64,000 nt of DNA, taken from Rhodoblastus sp963804045 (GTDB lineage: Bacteria; Pseudomonadota; Alphaproteobacteria; Rhizobiales; Beijerinckiaceae). Below are positions 1-9,258 of the stretch, in pieces. Each line of letters starts with the position of its first letter. Position 1 is the first letter of the stretch. Made by a program: the position numbers and the translations under genes. Where the stretch lies: NCBI GenBank assembly GCA_963804045.1, contig CAWDOR010000035.1, forward strand, positions 65,239-129,238, written 5' to 3'. The notes under the pieces are model-generated. The model was not told where the DNA came from, made no database searches, and worked only from the letters and a program-made list of their open reading frames with translations.

Positions 1-2572
1 ACCATGGTCGAGGGTAATCTCTCCATAACTGGCCCAGTTGGCGCCTCCGACGGCCCCCGGCTCGAAGGTGACCAGGCCGTAATCGCCAGAGGCGCCGGTG
101 ACGTCGATGGCGCCGTCATTCTGGAAAAAGCCGGCTAATCCGAACGCCGTGCCGGCGCTGGCGGTGACGGCGAGGAAATCGCCGGCGCCGACATTGATCT
201 GGCCGTAAAGATCGCCAAAAGTCGTGACGTTGAGCGTGGCCCTATCCGCCGCGGAAACCGCGCCGGGCTCCGCAACAGCGCCGCCCGTCCCGGTGACGTC
301 GAGGGTGAAATCGGAACCCAGGCTCTGCTGAGCGAGATCGATGGTCGAGCCGCCGCCGATCTGGCCCGCGTCGAGAGTCAGGCTGTCGGGGACATAGTCC
401 TGCGCGCCTATGTCGATGGTCCCATTGTCCAGCGTCGCCGTGGCGCCTGGGGACGGCACGGCGCCGCCCTGCCAGTCGGAAGCCGTGTCAATCGAACCGA
501 CCGCGCCGGAGACCCAGGTGTCGGCGCCCGTCGCGTTGAAAGCAATGTCATATTGATCGGCGTAGCTCTGGCCGGTTTCCGCGTCGATCTGACCGGAGGG
601 CGCCGTGGCCGAGGCCAGGGAGAAATCCGCCGCCGTGTAGGTTCCGCTCAGTTGAATTTCGCCGATCTGCGTCGCGCTATCTTGCGTCGCGCTGTCATAG
701 ACATAGAGCTTGTCCCCGGTCGAATCATAGCTCAGCGAGACCGGCGCCGCGTCGCCCGTGCTTTGCAGCAGGCCGATCGCGTCGCCCGCCTGGAAATTCT
801 CGACGGTTCCGCCGAACTCGAAATCGCCGGCGCCGGTCTGGCCGAGCAGCAGCGTCCCGGTCGCGTCCTTGAAATCGACGGCGGCGTTGGTGAAAATGGT
901 GTTGAGCACGGCGAGCGTGCTGGAATCGCTCAATGTGAACGCGCTGCTTCCGATCGAGGAGCCGGCGTTATTGTCTGGCGCCAGAGCATAGAAATCGCCG
1001 TGGGACAGGTTGACGTCGCCATAGGCGGCATAGGCGCCGGCCGAGGGGTTGCCGCCCGCATTGCCCTGCTTCACCATCATCACCGCGTCATCGTCGGCGA
1101 GGCCGTCGAGATTGATGGTCCCGGTGTTGTCGAAATCGCCTGGTGTCGTCGACGTGCTGCTGGCGTCGGCGATCCCTATGTCGAAGGCGTCGCCGGCGCC
1201 GACATTGATGGTCCCTGTGTCATTCACCGCGCCATTGGCGCCGAAGCCGGCGAGCATGATGGGCGCGCTGGCCGAGGCGGAGGTCCAGTCGGCCAGGGAA
1301 CCGGTGTCGCCGCCGGCGGCGGTGACATTGATCGTGTCGCCGGTCAGCGTGTAGTTCTTGACCGCGAGATCGGAACTCGCGCTCGCGCCATAAGTGGACG
1401 CCACCCCCATGTCGAAGGTCAGATTGCTGACCTCCGTCGAACTCGTCGTGCTCGATGCGTTGATCTCGACCTTGCCGGCGCCGACGATGGCGGTTTCCCC
1501 CGATTTGGGAACGCCGCCGGTCCAGTCGCCCGCAACGTCGAATGCCGCCCCGCTCGAGCCGCCGGCGTCGGTCCAGGCGTCGCCGGCGACAATGTCGAAC
1601 TGGCTGTCGAGGTTCAGATTGTTCGCGGTCGTGGCGGCCGCATCGCGAGCCAGATAGAACTCATTGGTCGCGAAGGAGCCGGCGAGGTTGAGCGCGCCGA
1701 GAGTTTCGTCGGCGGAATCCTCAATGGTAAGCTGGCCGCTGGAATAGGACAGCGAGGCCGGCAAATCCGAGGTCGCGTCGGTGATCAGCTGAATCTGATC
1801 GCCCTGCTGGAATCCAGAAATCGCGCCGCCATAGGCGTATTCGGCATTGGCTCCGGTTCCGCCAACGGTCCCGCTCGCGTTCTGGACGAGGCCGAAAATA
1901 TTGTCGGCGCCGTCCTTGAATGTGACATTGGTGTTCTGCAGCCAGGCGCTGGCGATCGCCGTGCTGTTCTGGCTCAGGCTGATGTCGCCAGTCGCTCCGC
2001 TGGTGGAATCCGCCGCGCCGGCGCCGAGAATGCCGTCAACCAGCGAGATCTGGCCGTAATTCACTGTCGGATCGACAGCGCCCTTCAGCGGAGCGACAAA
2101 CAAGAAAGCCGGCGCCAAGGACGAGGTTCCCTCCACATTGATTTGGCCGGCGTTGGTGAAGGAGTTCGGAGGCCGCGCTTGAATCGGATTCGACGCCTAT
2201 GCCAAGGACGTCCATCGCGCCAATGTTGATGATGGCGTCGGAAGCGGCGTTGCCGGCGGCGACCAGTCCGGCGCCCTCGAAGGGCGATCCGCCCGTCAGG
2301 TTGACATCGATGGTCACGCCGGAAAGCAGCGTGGCGTCATCCAGTTCGAGGCCCGCGCCGGGTTGGAAAACAGCCGTCGATCCGAGTGGCAAGGAGGCCA
2401 GCGTGGCGCCGATCTGGAAGGTCAGGCTGGTTGGCAGGCTTGCGGCGTCCATCGCGGTGATGATCGGCATGCCCGCGAGGATGACTGCCGTCGAATTGTT
2501 TCCGGGCAGAGATCCGCCCCATGCCGTCGGAGTGTCGTAATCGGCGATGCCGCCGGTCCAATTGAACGTCAT
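1..2572 (-). CDS. Large secreted beta-repeat protein, 5' part (one-base frameshift near 2165; runs off the left edge)
   Basis: The minus strand is open from an ATG at 2572 to base 1 apart from one frame change near 2162-2167. The first frame runs to about residue 134 and the rest continues one base over. The product is rich in Gly, Ala, Thr, Asp and Asn. It has about three modules of roughly 345 residues, each opening with a W-x-GG-x-x-P type motif (near 2557, 1520 and 472) and each containing a segment like FQxGDxIxL followed by short strand-like repeats. This is typical of secreted beta-helical or adhesin-like proteins of Rhizobiales. No classical signal peptide is seen, so type I secretion or an autotransporter C-terminus beyond the window are both possible. 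Removing one T from GAGTTC at 2162-2167 restores the frame, so the break is probably a sequence error. Function is unknown. Confidence 0.7.
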
Positions 2573-2876
2573 GCCTGGCTCCCGCCTTACAAAACTCTTC
2601 CCCGGACCGCGCCGCCGGCGATCTGCCCCGCTCTAGCCACCGCGCCCCGACACGAAAACCTCGGGTCTTTACGGAACGTCAACCTCGGCCTTTTAAAGGG
2701 TTAACGAATTTTAAGCTTTCGAACATTGCGTCAGATCAAGCCATTGCTGTCAAGTCGGACTCATTTTTTGGGTGCGACTGGCGTAGCGCCGAAATTGCGG
2801 CGCAAATAGGCTTGAGTTCGTCGAACAACGTTAGGTAACTTTAGCGCCGGGAGCGGATTTTGGACCCGCCGGCGTG
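2573..2876. other. Intergenic stretch, promoter side of the left-edge repeat protein
   Basis: About 300 bases with no convincing gene. The part next to 2700-2740 is richer in A+T than its surroundings and probably carries the promoter of the minus-strand repeat protein. A purine-rich GGCGGGAG lies just before that ATG. No terminator-like hairpin with a T run was seen. Confidence 0.4.
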
Positions 2877-3380
2877 TCAGGAGCCTTTGGCTGGCTGCTT
2901 TTTCGGCGGCGACATGACGTCGTCGGGCAGACGTTTCCACACTTTGGTCTGGCCCAGCAGGGAAATGCCGATATAGCCGCGCAGCATCAGCTTTTTGCCG
3001 TCGGGGCTGAGGTCGATGCGCGCGTCATAGACCTTGCCGTCGCGGGGATCGAGCACATGGCCGTCCTCATAGGCGAGGCCCTCGCGTTTCATGTCGGTGA
3101 CGATCGGCAGGCCAATCATCGGCGCGCCCTTCAGCGCGCCGGGACAGCGCTCGCAGGTCGCATGCTTGCCTTCCTCGCCGGGCTTGGGAAAGGCTTTCAC
3201 CAGTCGCCCCTCATAGAATCCATCGCGTTCGCCGAACTGGAACCAGCCATTTGGCGCGCCATTGTCGTCCTCGGATTGCCAGAAGCCGGTCAAAACGGGC
3301 TCTTCCGCCCGCGCGGCCAAGGTCAGGAGAGCGATGGCGAAAAACGACAAAGCGACCGTCGCCGGAGGAAAGGCTTTCAT
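2877..3380 (-). CDS. Secreted DUF2147 family protein
   Basis: A 167-residue product starting at the ATG at 3380. Residues 1-22 form a clear Sec signal peptide (MKAF, then a hydrophobic run ending in ARA). The mature part starts at EEPVLTGFWQ and has the layout of the DUF2147 fold: an N-terminal GFW/GxW-type strand, a central CxxC-like pair (CERC) and a C-terminal LRGYIG strand. Proteins of this family are small periplasmic or exported beta-rich proteins of unknown function. The longer reading frame upstream of 3380 is Arg-rich with no family resemblance, so the shorter start is preferred. Confidence 0.75.
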   Translation of the reverse strand: MKAFPPATVALSFFAIALLTLAARAEEPVLTGFWQSEDDNGAPNGWFQFGERDGFYEGRLVKAFPKPGEEGKHATCERCPGALKGAPMIGLPIVTDMKREGLAYEDGHVLDPRDGKVYDARIDLSPDGKKLMLRGYIGISLLGQTKVWKRLPDDVMSPPKKQPAKGS

Positions 3381-3563
3381 CGGCAAAACTCCACACCGCC
3401 TTATACCATCGCCCCAGGAAAAGGACCGAGGAAATCTGCGCCGACCGGAGCAACGGGATCGCTCAGAAAAACCCGGAGCAAGACCAAGACGACCGCACGG
3501 GCGCTCAGATTTTCGCGCATTCAATCTCGCGCGGCAAAATGACCGTTTTGCGGCGGGCGCATC

Positions 3564-3815
3564 TCACTTCGGCAGGACCGCCGACGTAGCGTCCGCCGCC
3601 TTCCCGTCGCGCCCGCGGGCGAGGATGAAGCTGCAATAAAGCCGCCAGCCGGCGCCATCGGGGCCAAGGCGACCGCGTCCGAGGCGGAGCTCGACTTGCC
3701 TGGCCAGGCGACCGTCACGACCGCGCGTCGCGCTGACGTTTAGCCGAAGGCCCATGGCAAAACCGGCGACCAGCGCCGCGACGGCGAAAATCAAGAGAAA
3801 AGACAATTCCGCCAT
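3564..3815 (-). CDS. Small hypothetical membrane protein
   Basis: An 83-residue frame from the ATG at 3815, preceded by a strong GGAGG ribosome binding site. Residues 4-24 form one hydrophobic transmembrane segment (LSFLLIFAVAALVAGFAMG). The remainder is basic and Arg-rich, probably cytoplasmic or periplasmic. An upstream in-frame start at 3890 exists but lacks a comparable binding site. No family is recognised. The good start signal and the membrane helix argue for a real gene, although the short length leaves doubt. Confidence 0.5.
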   Translation of the reverse strand: MAELSFLLIFAVAALVAGFAMGLRLNVSATRGRDGRLARQVELRLGRGRLGPDGAGWRLYCSFILARGRDGKAADATSAVLPK

Positions 3816-3857
3816 AGCCCCCTCCGCGAAGAACGAAATGAAAACAAACACATGTTG

Positions 3858-3894
3858 TAAGATTATCTTACTCATACCGGTTAATGTCAATTAA
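3858..3894. promoter_or_regulatory. Two palindromes between divergent genes
   Basis: TAAGATTATCTTA (3858-3870) is a perfect palindrome around one base. TTAATGTCAATTAA (3881-3894) has 5-base arms. They lie in an AT-rich strip between the minus gene starting at 3815 and the plus gene starting at 4011, where operators would be expected. The binding protein is unknown. Confidence 0.3.
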
Positions 3895-4010
3895 CCCAGG
3901 CCGTGGGTAACGCGTTTTTCGACAAATTCGCACCGGAAAAAGAGCGCCATCCAAGAAATCTTGATTCGCTGCGCCATCTCTCGTACGCTTGCCTTACGCG
4001 GAGGCGGGCC

Positions 4011-4478
4011 ATGTCTTACATTTCTGAAGATAACGACGAGCGCGGGGCGGCGGCGCGCGATCTCGCCCGCATGTTGCTGGGCGAAGCGCGCCGGCTGGCG
4101 TTGCAGTTCGAATCGGTGCGGACTCTCGATCCCACCGCATTCCACGAAGCCGTCGCCGATCTGGCGGCTCTGGTCGAGGAATTGCGCGGCGGGAGCGCCG
4201 AGGCTGGCGATTCCGTGGTCCGCCTCGACGGCGAGCGGCCTGCGGAAGCGGGCAATGCCGAGGCCTTCATCCTTGAAATCATCGGCGTCTTCCCCGAGGG
4301 CGCCTCGGTTGAAAATATTTATAACGGCGTGGTCGAATCCGGCGCCGCCATGAGCCGCGAGGCGCTCACCGTGCGGCTGCACCGCATGTTGCGCGCCGGC
4401 AAGGTTACGAGGCCCTCGCAGGGCCATTACGCGCTGCCGCACGCCCCCGCGACGCCGTTCCGCCGCAACGCCAATTGA
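4011..4478 (+). CDS. Hypothetical protein with a C-terminal winged-helix-like segment
   Basis: A 155-residue acidic protein starting at the ATG at 4011, preceded by GGAGGCGGG. Residues 1-80 look mainly helical. Residues 85-145 (AFILEIIGVFPEGA, then a Ser-containing helix, LHRMLRAGKV and a short GHYAL wing) resemble a winged helix-turn-helix, so a DNA-binding or regulatory role is possible. No named family was recognised. It stands alone between an AT-rich divergent promoter and the convergent icd gene. Confidence 0.6.
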   Translation: MSYISEDNDERGAAARDLARMLLGEARRLALQFESVRTLDPTAFHEAVADLAALVEELRGGSAEAGDSVVRLDGERPAEAGNAEAFILEIIGVFPEGASVENIYNGVVESGAAMSREALTVRLHRMLRAGKVTRPSQGHYALPHAPATPFRRNAN

Positions 4479-4526
4479 CGCTCCAAGCCGTCTTGGGGAA
4501 GGCGATCCGACAGGTTTTCGACCAAT

Positions 4527-4553
4527 AAAAAAGCGGGCCAGAGCGGCCCGCTT
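4527..4553 (-). terminator. Intrinsic terminator of icd
   Basis: On the minus strand, AAGCGGGCC pairs with GGCCCGCTT across a 5-base loop and is followed by a T run, 28 bases after the icd stop codon. Confidence 0.85.
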
Positions 4554-4580
4554 CGTTGCTTGCGCGGAAAAGCCTGGTCC

Positions 4581-5792
4581 TTACGCCATGGCCTTCTTCA
4601 GGTTTTCGTCGATCTTGTCGAGGAATCCCGAGGTGGTCAGCCATTTCTGATCGGGACCGACCAGCAGCGCCAGATCCTTGGTCATGAAGCCGCTTTCCAC
4701 TGTATCGACGCAGACCTTTTCCAGCGTCAGCGAGAATTTCAGCAGCTCCGCATTGTCGTCCAATTTCGCACGATGGGCGAGGCCGCGGGTCCAGGCGAAG
4801 ATCGAGGCGATGGAATTGGTCGAGGTTTCCTTGCCCTTCTGATGCTCGCGATAGTGGCGGGTCACGGTGCCATGCGCCGCTTCCGCCTCCACCGTCTTGC
4901 CATCGGGGGTCATCAGCACCGAGGTCATCAGGCCGAGCGAGCCGAAGCCCTGGGCCACCGTGTCGGACTGCACGTCGCCATCGTAGTTCTTGCAGGCCCA
5001 GACATAGCCGCCCGACCACTTGAGCGCCGAGGCGACCATGTCGTCGATGAGGCGATGCTCATAGGTGATCCGCGCCTCGACGAAGCGGTCATGGAACTCG
5101 TTCTCGTAGATTTCCTGGAACAGGTCCTTGAAGCGGCCGTCATAGGCCTTGAGAATCGTGTTCTTGGTCGAGAGATAGACCGGCCATTTGCGCAGCAGGC
5201 CATAGTTCAGCGAGGCCCGGGCGAAATCGCGGATGGAATCGTCGAGATTATACATGGCCTGGGCCACGCCGGCGCTCGGGAACTTGAAGACTTCCTTCTC
5301 GATCACCGTGCCGTCTTCGCCCTCGAACTTGATGGTCAGGCGGCCCTTGCCGGGAACCTTGAAATCGGTGGCGCGATACTGGTCGCCGTAGGCGTGACGG
5401 CCGACGACGATCGGCTGGGTCCAGCCGGGAACCAGGCGCGGCACGTTCTTGCAGATGATCGGCTCGCGGAAGATGGTGCCGCCGAGGATGTTGCGGATCG
5501 TGCCGTTCGGCGATTTCCACATTTCCTTGAGGTTGAACTCTTTCACGCGGGCTTCGTCGGGCGTGATGGTCGCGCATTTCACGGCGACGCCGTATTTCTT
5601 GGTGGCTTCGGCGGAATCCACGGTCACCTGGTCGTTGGTGGCGTCGCGGTTCTCGACGGAGAGATCGTAATATTTCAGATCGATGTCGAGATAGGGATGG
5701 ATCAGCTTGTCCTTGATGAACTGCCAGATGATCCGGGTCATTTCATCGCCGTCCATTTCGACGACAGGATTGGCGACCTTGATTTTCGACAT
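4581..5792 (-). CDS. icd: NADP-dependent isocitrate dehydrogenase
   Basis: A 403-residue full-length member of the eukaryote-like homodimeric NADP-IDH group (type II). It catalyses oxidative decarboxylation of isocitrate to 2-oxoglutarate in the TCA cycle, yielding NADPH. The N-terminus (MSKIKVANPVVEMDGDEMTR) and the motifs NGTIRNILGGTIFREPI (isocitrate-binding region), GRHAYGDQYRATD and ENEFHDRFVEARITYEHR are hallmarks. The metal-binding Asp region (YDGDVQSD) and the AAHGTVTRHYREHQKG NADP region are intact. The gene is monocistronic, with its own terminator downstream. Confidence 0.97.
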   Translation of the reverse strand: MSKIKVANPVVEMDGDEMTRIIWQFIKDKLIHPYLDIDLKYYDLSVENRDATNDQVTVDSAEATKKYGVAVKCATITPDEARVKEFNLKEMWKSPNGTIRNILGGTIFREPIICKNVPRLVPGWTQPIVVGRHAYGDQYRATDFKVPGKGRLTIKFEGEDGTVIEKEVFKFPSAGVAQAMYNLDDSIRDFARASLNYGLLRKWPVYLSTKNTILKAYDGRFKDLFQEIYENEFHDRFVEARITYEHRLIDDMVASALKWSGGYVWACKNYDGDVQSDTVAQGFGSLGLMTSVLMTPDGKTVEAEAAHGTVTRHYREHQKGKETSTNSIASIFAWTRGLAHRAKLDDNAELLKFSLTLEKVCVDTVESGFMTKDLALLVGPDQKWLTTSGFLDKIDENLKKAMA

Positions 5793-5977
5793 GCGCTGAC
5801 CTTCCCCTGAGCTGAATTCGTGCGGTTTTACGCCGCCCGCCGCGCCTATAGCATCGGTGGGAAGCGCCCGCTAGCTAGGCTTTGGACGAGAGGCGAGGAA
5901 AACTTGTGCATTCCCCCTTCCGCCAAGCGCGATATGAGCGGCGAGGCGGCTCTTGCCGAATTGGGGCGGTGGCGGCG

Positions 5978-6421
5978 TTAGGCGCGCGCCATCTGCCGTT
6001 CGAGCACGGCCAGAGTCACGCCTTCGATCGCCTGAATCGAGAGATTATCCTTTGAGAGAAACGCCGCCGCCCCAGCGCGATAGGCGCAGCGGCGTATGTC
6101 TGGCGTGTCCAAGCCCGTGATGAGAATCAAGGGCGGCAATTGTTTCAACCCGGCATCGACAATAAATCCTATCGATGTTTCCAATCCGAGCCAGTAATCG
6201 ACATATATAATATCAAACTTTTCTGATGTGATGAGCCTGGCAGCCTCTTCAACAGAGCGGCAGGAGGTCACTAAAAAGTCCATTTGTTTAGATTTTGTGA
6301 GAAGTTTTGTAAATAAAAACGCGTCTTCCGTATCGTCATCAACAATTAACGCCCTGATCGTCTCGCGCTCTGGCGCCAGCAAATCATATTCCATTTGCTC
6401 AGTCACGACATCAAAATTCAT
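5978..6421 (-). CDS. Stand-alone receiver-domain response regulator
   Basis: A 147-residue protein with one CheY-like receiver and no output domain. Seen in the sequence are the acidic cluster D28-D30, the phospho-acceptor D75 (IIYVDYW), T102 and K124 (FLSKD). The ATG at 6421 has TTGGAG eight bases upstream, so the TTG at 6433 is not used. It lies 154 bases downstream of a histidine kinase on the same strand, so it is probably that kinase's partner. The mode of output is unknown; such regulators usually act by protein-protein interaction. Confidence 0.85.
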   Translation of the reverse strand: MNFDVVTEQMEYDLLAPERETIRALIVDDDTEDAFLFTKLLTKSKQMDFLVTSCRSVEEAARLITSEKFDIIYVDYWLGLETSIGFIVDAGLKQLPPLILITGLDTPDIRRCAYRAGAAAFLSKDNLSIQAIEGVTLAVLERQMARA

Positions 6422-6575
6422 GTCCGACTCCAAGCCTGATCAATGTGAATCGCACCAATTAGCATACGACAAATTTTATCGTTAACAATAGAGTTAAGAA
6501 AAATAGTTTGCATTACCTGCGTAATATATGATTTCTTACTTAAGATTCGTCGGGTTGTCGCCATGACCCATGCGA

Positions 6576-7712
6576 TCAAAGCGGCTCTGACGCAACCGGA
6601 GAAGGCGCGGGCGCCTCGCTTCCCGTCGGGGAAAATGGAAAGACGATGATGAAAGCCGAGCCGACATCTGGCGTCGATTTCGCCGAAATCGCCCAGCCGT
6701 GCCGATTGGCCACCGTCCGGCAAATGGCGAGGCCTATGCCATTTCCGGAAATCTCGCTTTTGCCATGGAGGCGACGAAATGGCTCAAAAATTGATTCCGC
6801 CTGGGTTTGCGGGAAACCGACACCGTCATCCTCGACGATCAATTTCTTATCTGCCCCGTCCGACAGGAGACGGACGCGAATCCGCGGCGTTTGGCCGGAC
6901 TTGCGGTATTTAAGCGCATTGGAGAGGAAATTGACCAGGATTTGGAGCGTTTGCGATCGGTCGCCGCAAATGTGGAAACTCGCGCCGAAAATCTGGATAT
7001 CCGCCGAGGTTTCCTCGATCGTTTGCGCGCAAAGCTCTATCGCCTCGTCAATGAGCCGGCAAAGGTCGAAATCCTCTAGTTTCAAATCGCTCTCGATTGA
7101 GCGCGACAGCGTCAACAGATCGGCGACCAATTGCCGGGCTCGGCGAGCGGAATCGGACATGACCCCTGCGGCGTAACGCATTTCCTCGGCGTCCGACGTG
7201 GCGAGCGCGTTGTCGAGCACTTCAGCGAAGGCGCAAATTTTGCGCAAGGGCTCCTGAATGTCGTGCGAGGCGATATAGGCGAAGCTCGCCAAGCCTTCAT
7301 TGGCGCGGCGCAGGTCGTCGACGGATTTTTTCAGCTTCGCCTCGGCGTCCAGACGAGCGGCGATATCTATGGCGAAAACCAGAATGCGCGTGCCCTGGGC
7401 CGTCGCCACCGGCGTCAGTCCTATTTCAACGGGAAACTCGGCGCCGTCGCGACGCCGCGCGCGCAGATCGCGGCCAAGACCCATCAGGCGCTTTTCCGGT
7501 GCGGCGACATAGGCTTCCCGCAGAGCGCGATGCGCGTCGCGCAGATTTTCCGGCAACAGGAAGTCAACATGCAATCCGACCATTTCGCTACGGGCGAAAC
7601 CGAAAAGCTGCTCGCAATAGGTATTGACCAGTTCGATCCGACCGGCAGGATCGATCATCAGCATGGCGGCGGGGCAGGCCTCGAAGGCCAACGCAAAAAA
7701 TTCGTTCGACAT
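6576..7712 (-). CDS. PAS-domain sensor histidine kinase (phytochrome-type H-box)
   Basis: 378 residues. An N-terminal PAS domain (about 5-120, with the typical FGFARSEMVG and RRRDGAEFPVEIG segments) is followed by a coiled-coil linker, a HisKA domain with the H-box SHDIQEPLRK (phospho-acceptor H150) and a HATPase_c domain with N box NFLSNALKY, G1 DDGVGF, F box and G2 GNGIGLAI. There are no membrane segments, so it is a cytoplasmic sensor. The H-box and its association with Rcp1-like receivers match the phytochrome-like kinase group, although no GAF/PHY chromophore module is present. The start at 7712 has a GGGGGAGG ribosome binding site. Confidence 0.93.
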   Translation of the reverse strand: MSNEFFALAFEACPAAMLMIDPAGRIELVNTYCEQLFGFARSEMVGLHVDFLLPENLRDAHRALREAYVAAPEKRLMGLGRDLRARRRDGAEFPVEIGLTPVATAQGTRILVFAIDIAARLDAEAKLKKSVDDLRRANEGLASFAYIASHDIQEPLRKICAFAEVLDNALATSDAEEMRYAAGVMSDSARRARQLVADLLTLSRSIESDLKLEDFDLCRLIDEAIELCAQTIEETSADIQIFGASFHICGDRSQTLQILVNFLSNALKYRKSGQTPRIRVRLLSDGADKKLIVEDDGVGFPQTQAESIFEPFRRLHGKSEISGNGIGLAICRTVANRHGWAISAKSTPDVGSAFIIVFPFSPTGSEAPAPSPVASEPL

Positions 7713-7890
7713 GACCCGCCTCCCCCTTGATCTCCACCTGAGTCAATAATGTACACTGAATCGTGTGAGACGGTGTTTGCCGAATGCGATAGGCTGCGTG
7801 GGCTCGAGATTTCGGCGTCCGAACGGCGCCATATTTTCGCGCGACAATCTTTCGCGACAATCTTTTGCGACAATGGGTTCCGGAGGGCGA

Positions 7891-8334
7891 ATGAGCGCGG
7901 ACGCCAAGACGAAACGAGAGCGCCGTCATATTCTGATCGTCGAGGACGATCAGGACGACGCCTTTCTGTTGAAGCGGGCGCTGACTTCGGCCGCCCGCGA
8001 CGCCAATGTCGATCTGCACATCGTCCACACCGTCAACGGCCTGGACGCCTTGGGCGCCGTGGCTCGCGACGATCTGCTGGAAAACCTGCCGCAAGTGATC
8101 GTCGTCGATTTGAACATGCCCTTGGTCGATGGCGGCCGCTTTCTCGATGCGCTGCGCTCCGACCTCGGCCTGACCGACGTGCCTGCCGTGGTGCTGACCA
8201 CGGCGACCGACAAGACTGTCCTGGACAAGGCTATGTCTCAGGGGGCCGACGCGGTGTTTTCCAAGCCCAACAGCCAGAGCGAGCTGCTGGCCATCGCCCG
8301 GGAGATACTTGCCTTCGGCAGTGTCCCCGCCTGA
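7891..8334 (+). CDS. Rcp1-type response regulator
   Basis: A 147-residue receiver-only protein starting at the ATG at 7891 after GGAGGGCGA. It carries ILIVEDDQDD (D19-D20), the phospho-acceptor D73 (VVDLNMP), T103/T104 and K125 (FSKP). The long loop between beta-2 and beta-3 (AVARDDLLENLPQ) is typical of the Rcp1 family that partners bacteriophytochrome-like kinases. It is divergent from the kinase at 6576-7712, giving a kinase flanked by two receivers. Confidence 0.9.
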   Translation: MSADAKTKRERRHILIVEDDQDDAFLLKRALTSAARDANVDLHIVHTVNGLDALGAVARDDLLENLPQVIVVDLNMPLVDGGRFLDALRSDLGLTDVPAVVLTTATDKTVLDKAMSQGADAVFSKPNSQSELLAIAREILAFGSVPA

Positions 8335-8513
8335 TCGGGCCGCCTCGAGCTTTTTCGGCGCAACATCCAGAGATATTGCGCAAAATCGCAAAACGGCTTG
8401 CAAAGTTTCAATCGAGCCTGGTGGGAAACCCTGATGCCGACCACCGGACCCAAGTTCGGGCGACGCCATCCAGATCCCCCTGGGATCCTTGGCGTCGCGG
8501 GAAAGACCTATAT

Positions 8514-9245
8514 TCACCCCACCAGGGCCCAGCCATTCTGCCCCAGCCTTTCCTGCGGCAGATATTGCGCCTTGTAATCCATTTTCCTCGAGCCCTCGAC
8601 CCAATAGCCGAGATAGAGATGCGGCAGGCCCATGGCCTTGGCGCGCTCGATATGGTCGAGGATCATATAGGCGCCGAGCGAGCGGCGTTTGTGTTCGGGG
8701 TCGTAGAAGGAATAGACCATGGACAGGCCGTCATCGAGGATATCGGTCAGGCAGCAGGCGGTGAGATCGCCGGCTTCGCCCTCGGCGCCGGTCTGCCGGT
8801 AGAGCGCCAGCCGGCTTTCGACATGGCTGTCCTCGATCATCATGCCATAGTCGATCATGGCCATGTCCGCCATGCCGCCGTCGGAATGGCGGCTGTCGAG
8901 ATAGGCGCGGAACAGTTTGAACTGGCTCGGGTCCGCGCGGGCCGGGCCGAAATCGCCTTGAATATCGGCGTTGCGCGCCAAAATCTTTTTCTGCGTGCGG
9001 TTGGGCTCGAATTCATCGACCAGGATGCGCACGGAGACGCAAGCCTTGCAATTTTCGCAGGCCGGTCGATAGGCGATGGTCTGCGAGCGGCGGAAACCGG
9101 AATGGGTCAGCGCGTCATTGAGGGTCGCCGCGCGGCGCCCGACCAGATGGGTGAAGATCTTGCGCTCCTCCTTGCCCGGCAAATAGGGGCAGGGGGCCGG
9201 CGAGGTCAGGTAAAACTGCGGGGGGTCGCGGGGTTCGCTGGACAA
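8514..9245 (-). CDS. bpt: Aspartate/glutamate leucyltransferase (N-end rule)
   Basis: 243 residues of the bacterial Bpt family (related to eukaryotic ATE1), which transfers leucine from Leu-tRNA to N-terminal Asp or Glu of substrate proteins and so targets them to ClpS/ClpAP. Recognisable features are PCPYLPGKEERKIFTHL, the Cys-rich YRPACENCKACVSVRI, the central YLDSRHSDGGM, and the C-terminal acetyltransferase-like LYLGYWVEGSRKMDYKA. The start codon is TTG at 9245 with GGAGGG upstream. It lies 13 bases after the RDD gene, so the two are likely co-transcribed. Confidence 0.93.
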   Translation of the reverse strand: MSSEPRDPPQFYLTSPAPCPYLPGKEERKIFTHLVGRRAATLNDALTHSGFRRSQTIAYRPACENCKACVSVRILVDEFEPNRTQKKILARNADIQGDFGPARADPSQFKLFRAYLDSRHSDGGMADMAMIDYGMMIEDSHVESRLALYRQTGAEGEAGDLTACCLTDILDDGLSMVYSFYDPEHKRRSLGAYMILDHIERAKAMGLPHLYLGYWVEGSRKMDYKAQYLPQERLGQNGWALVG

Positions 9246-9258
9246 GGCCGCCCTCCGC

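Noticed and set aside
553..2229. Long plus-strand frame (558 codons)
   Set aside because: It is antisense to the repeat protein. The minus strand encodes a coherent beta-repeat protein with modules and W-x-GG motifs, while this frame is Arg/Gly/Ala-rich noise.
4560..5810. Plus-strand frame of 416 codons
   Set aside because: Fully antisense to icd, which is a full-length conserved enzyme.
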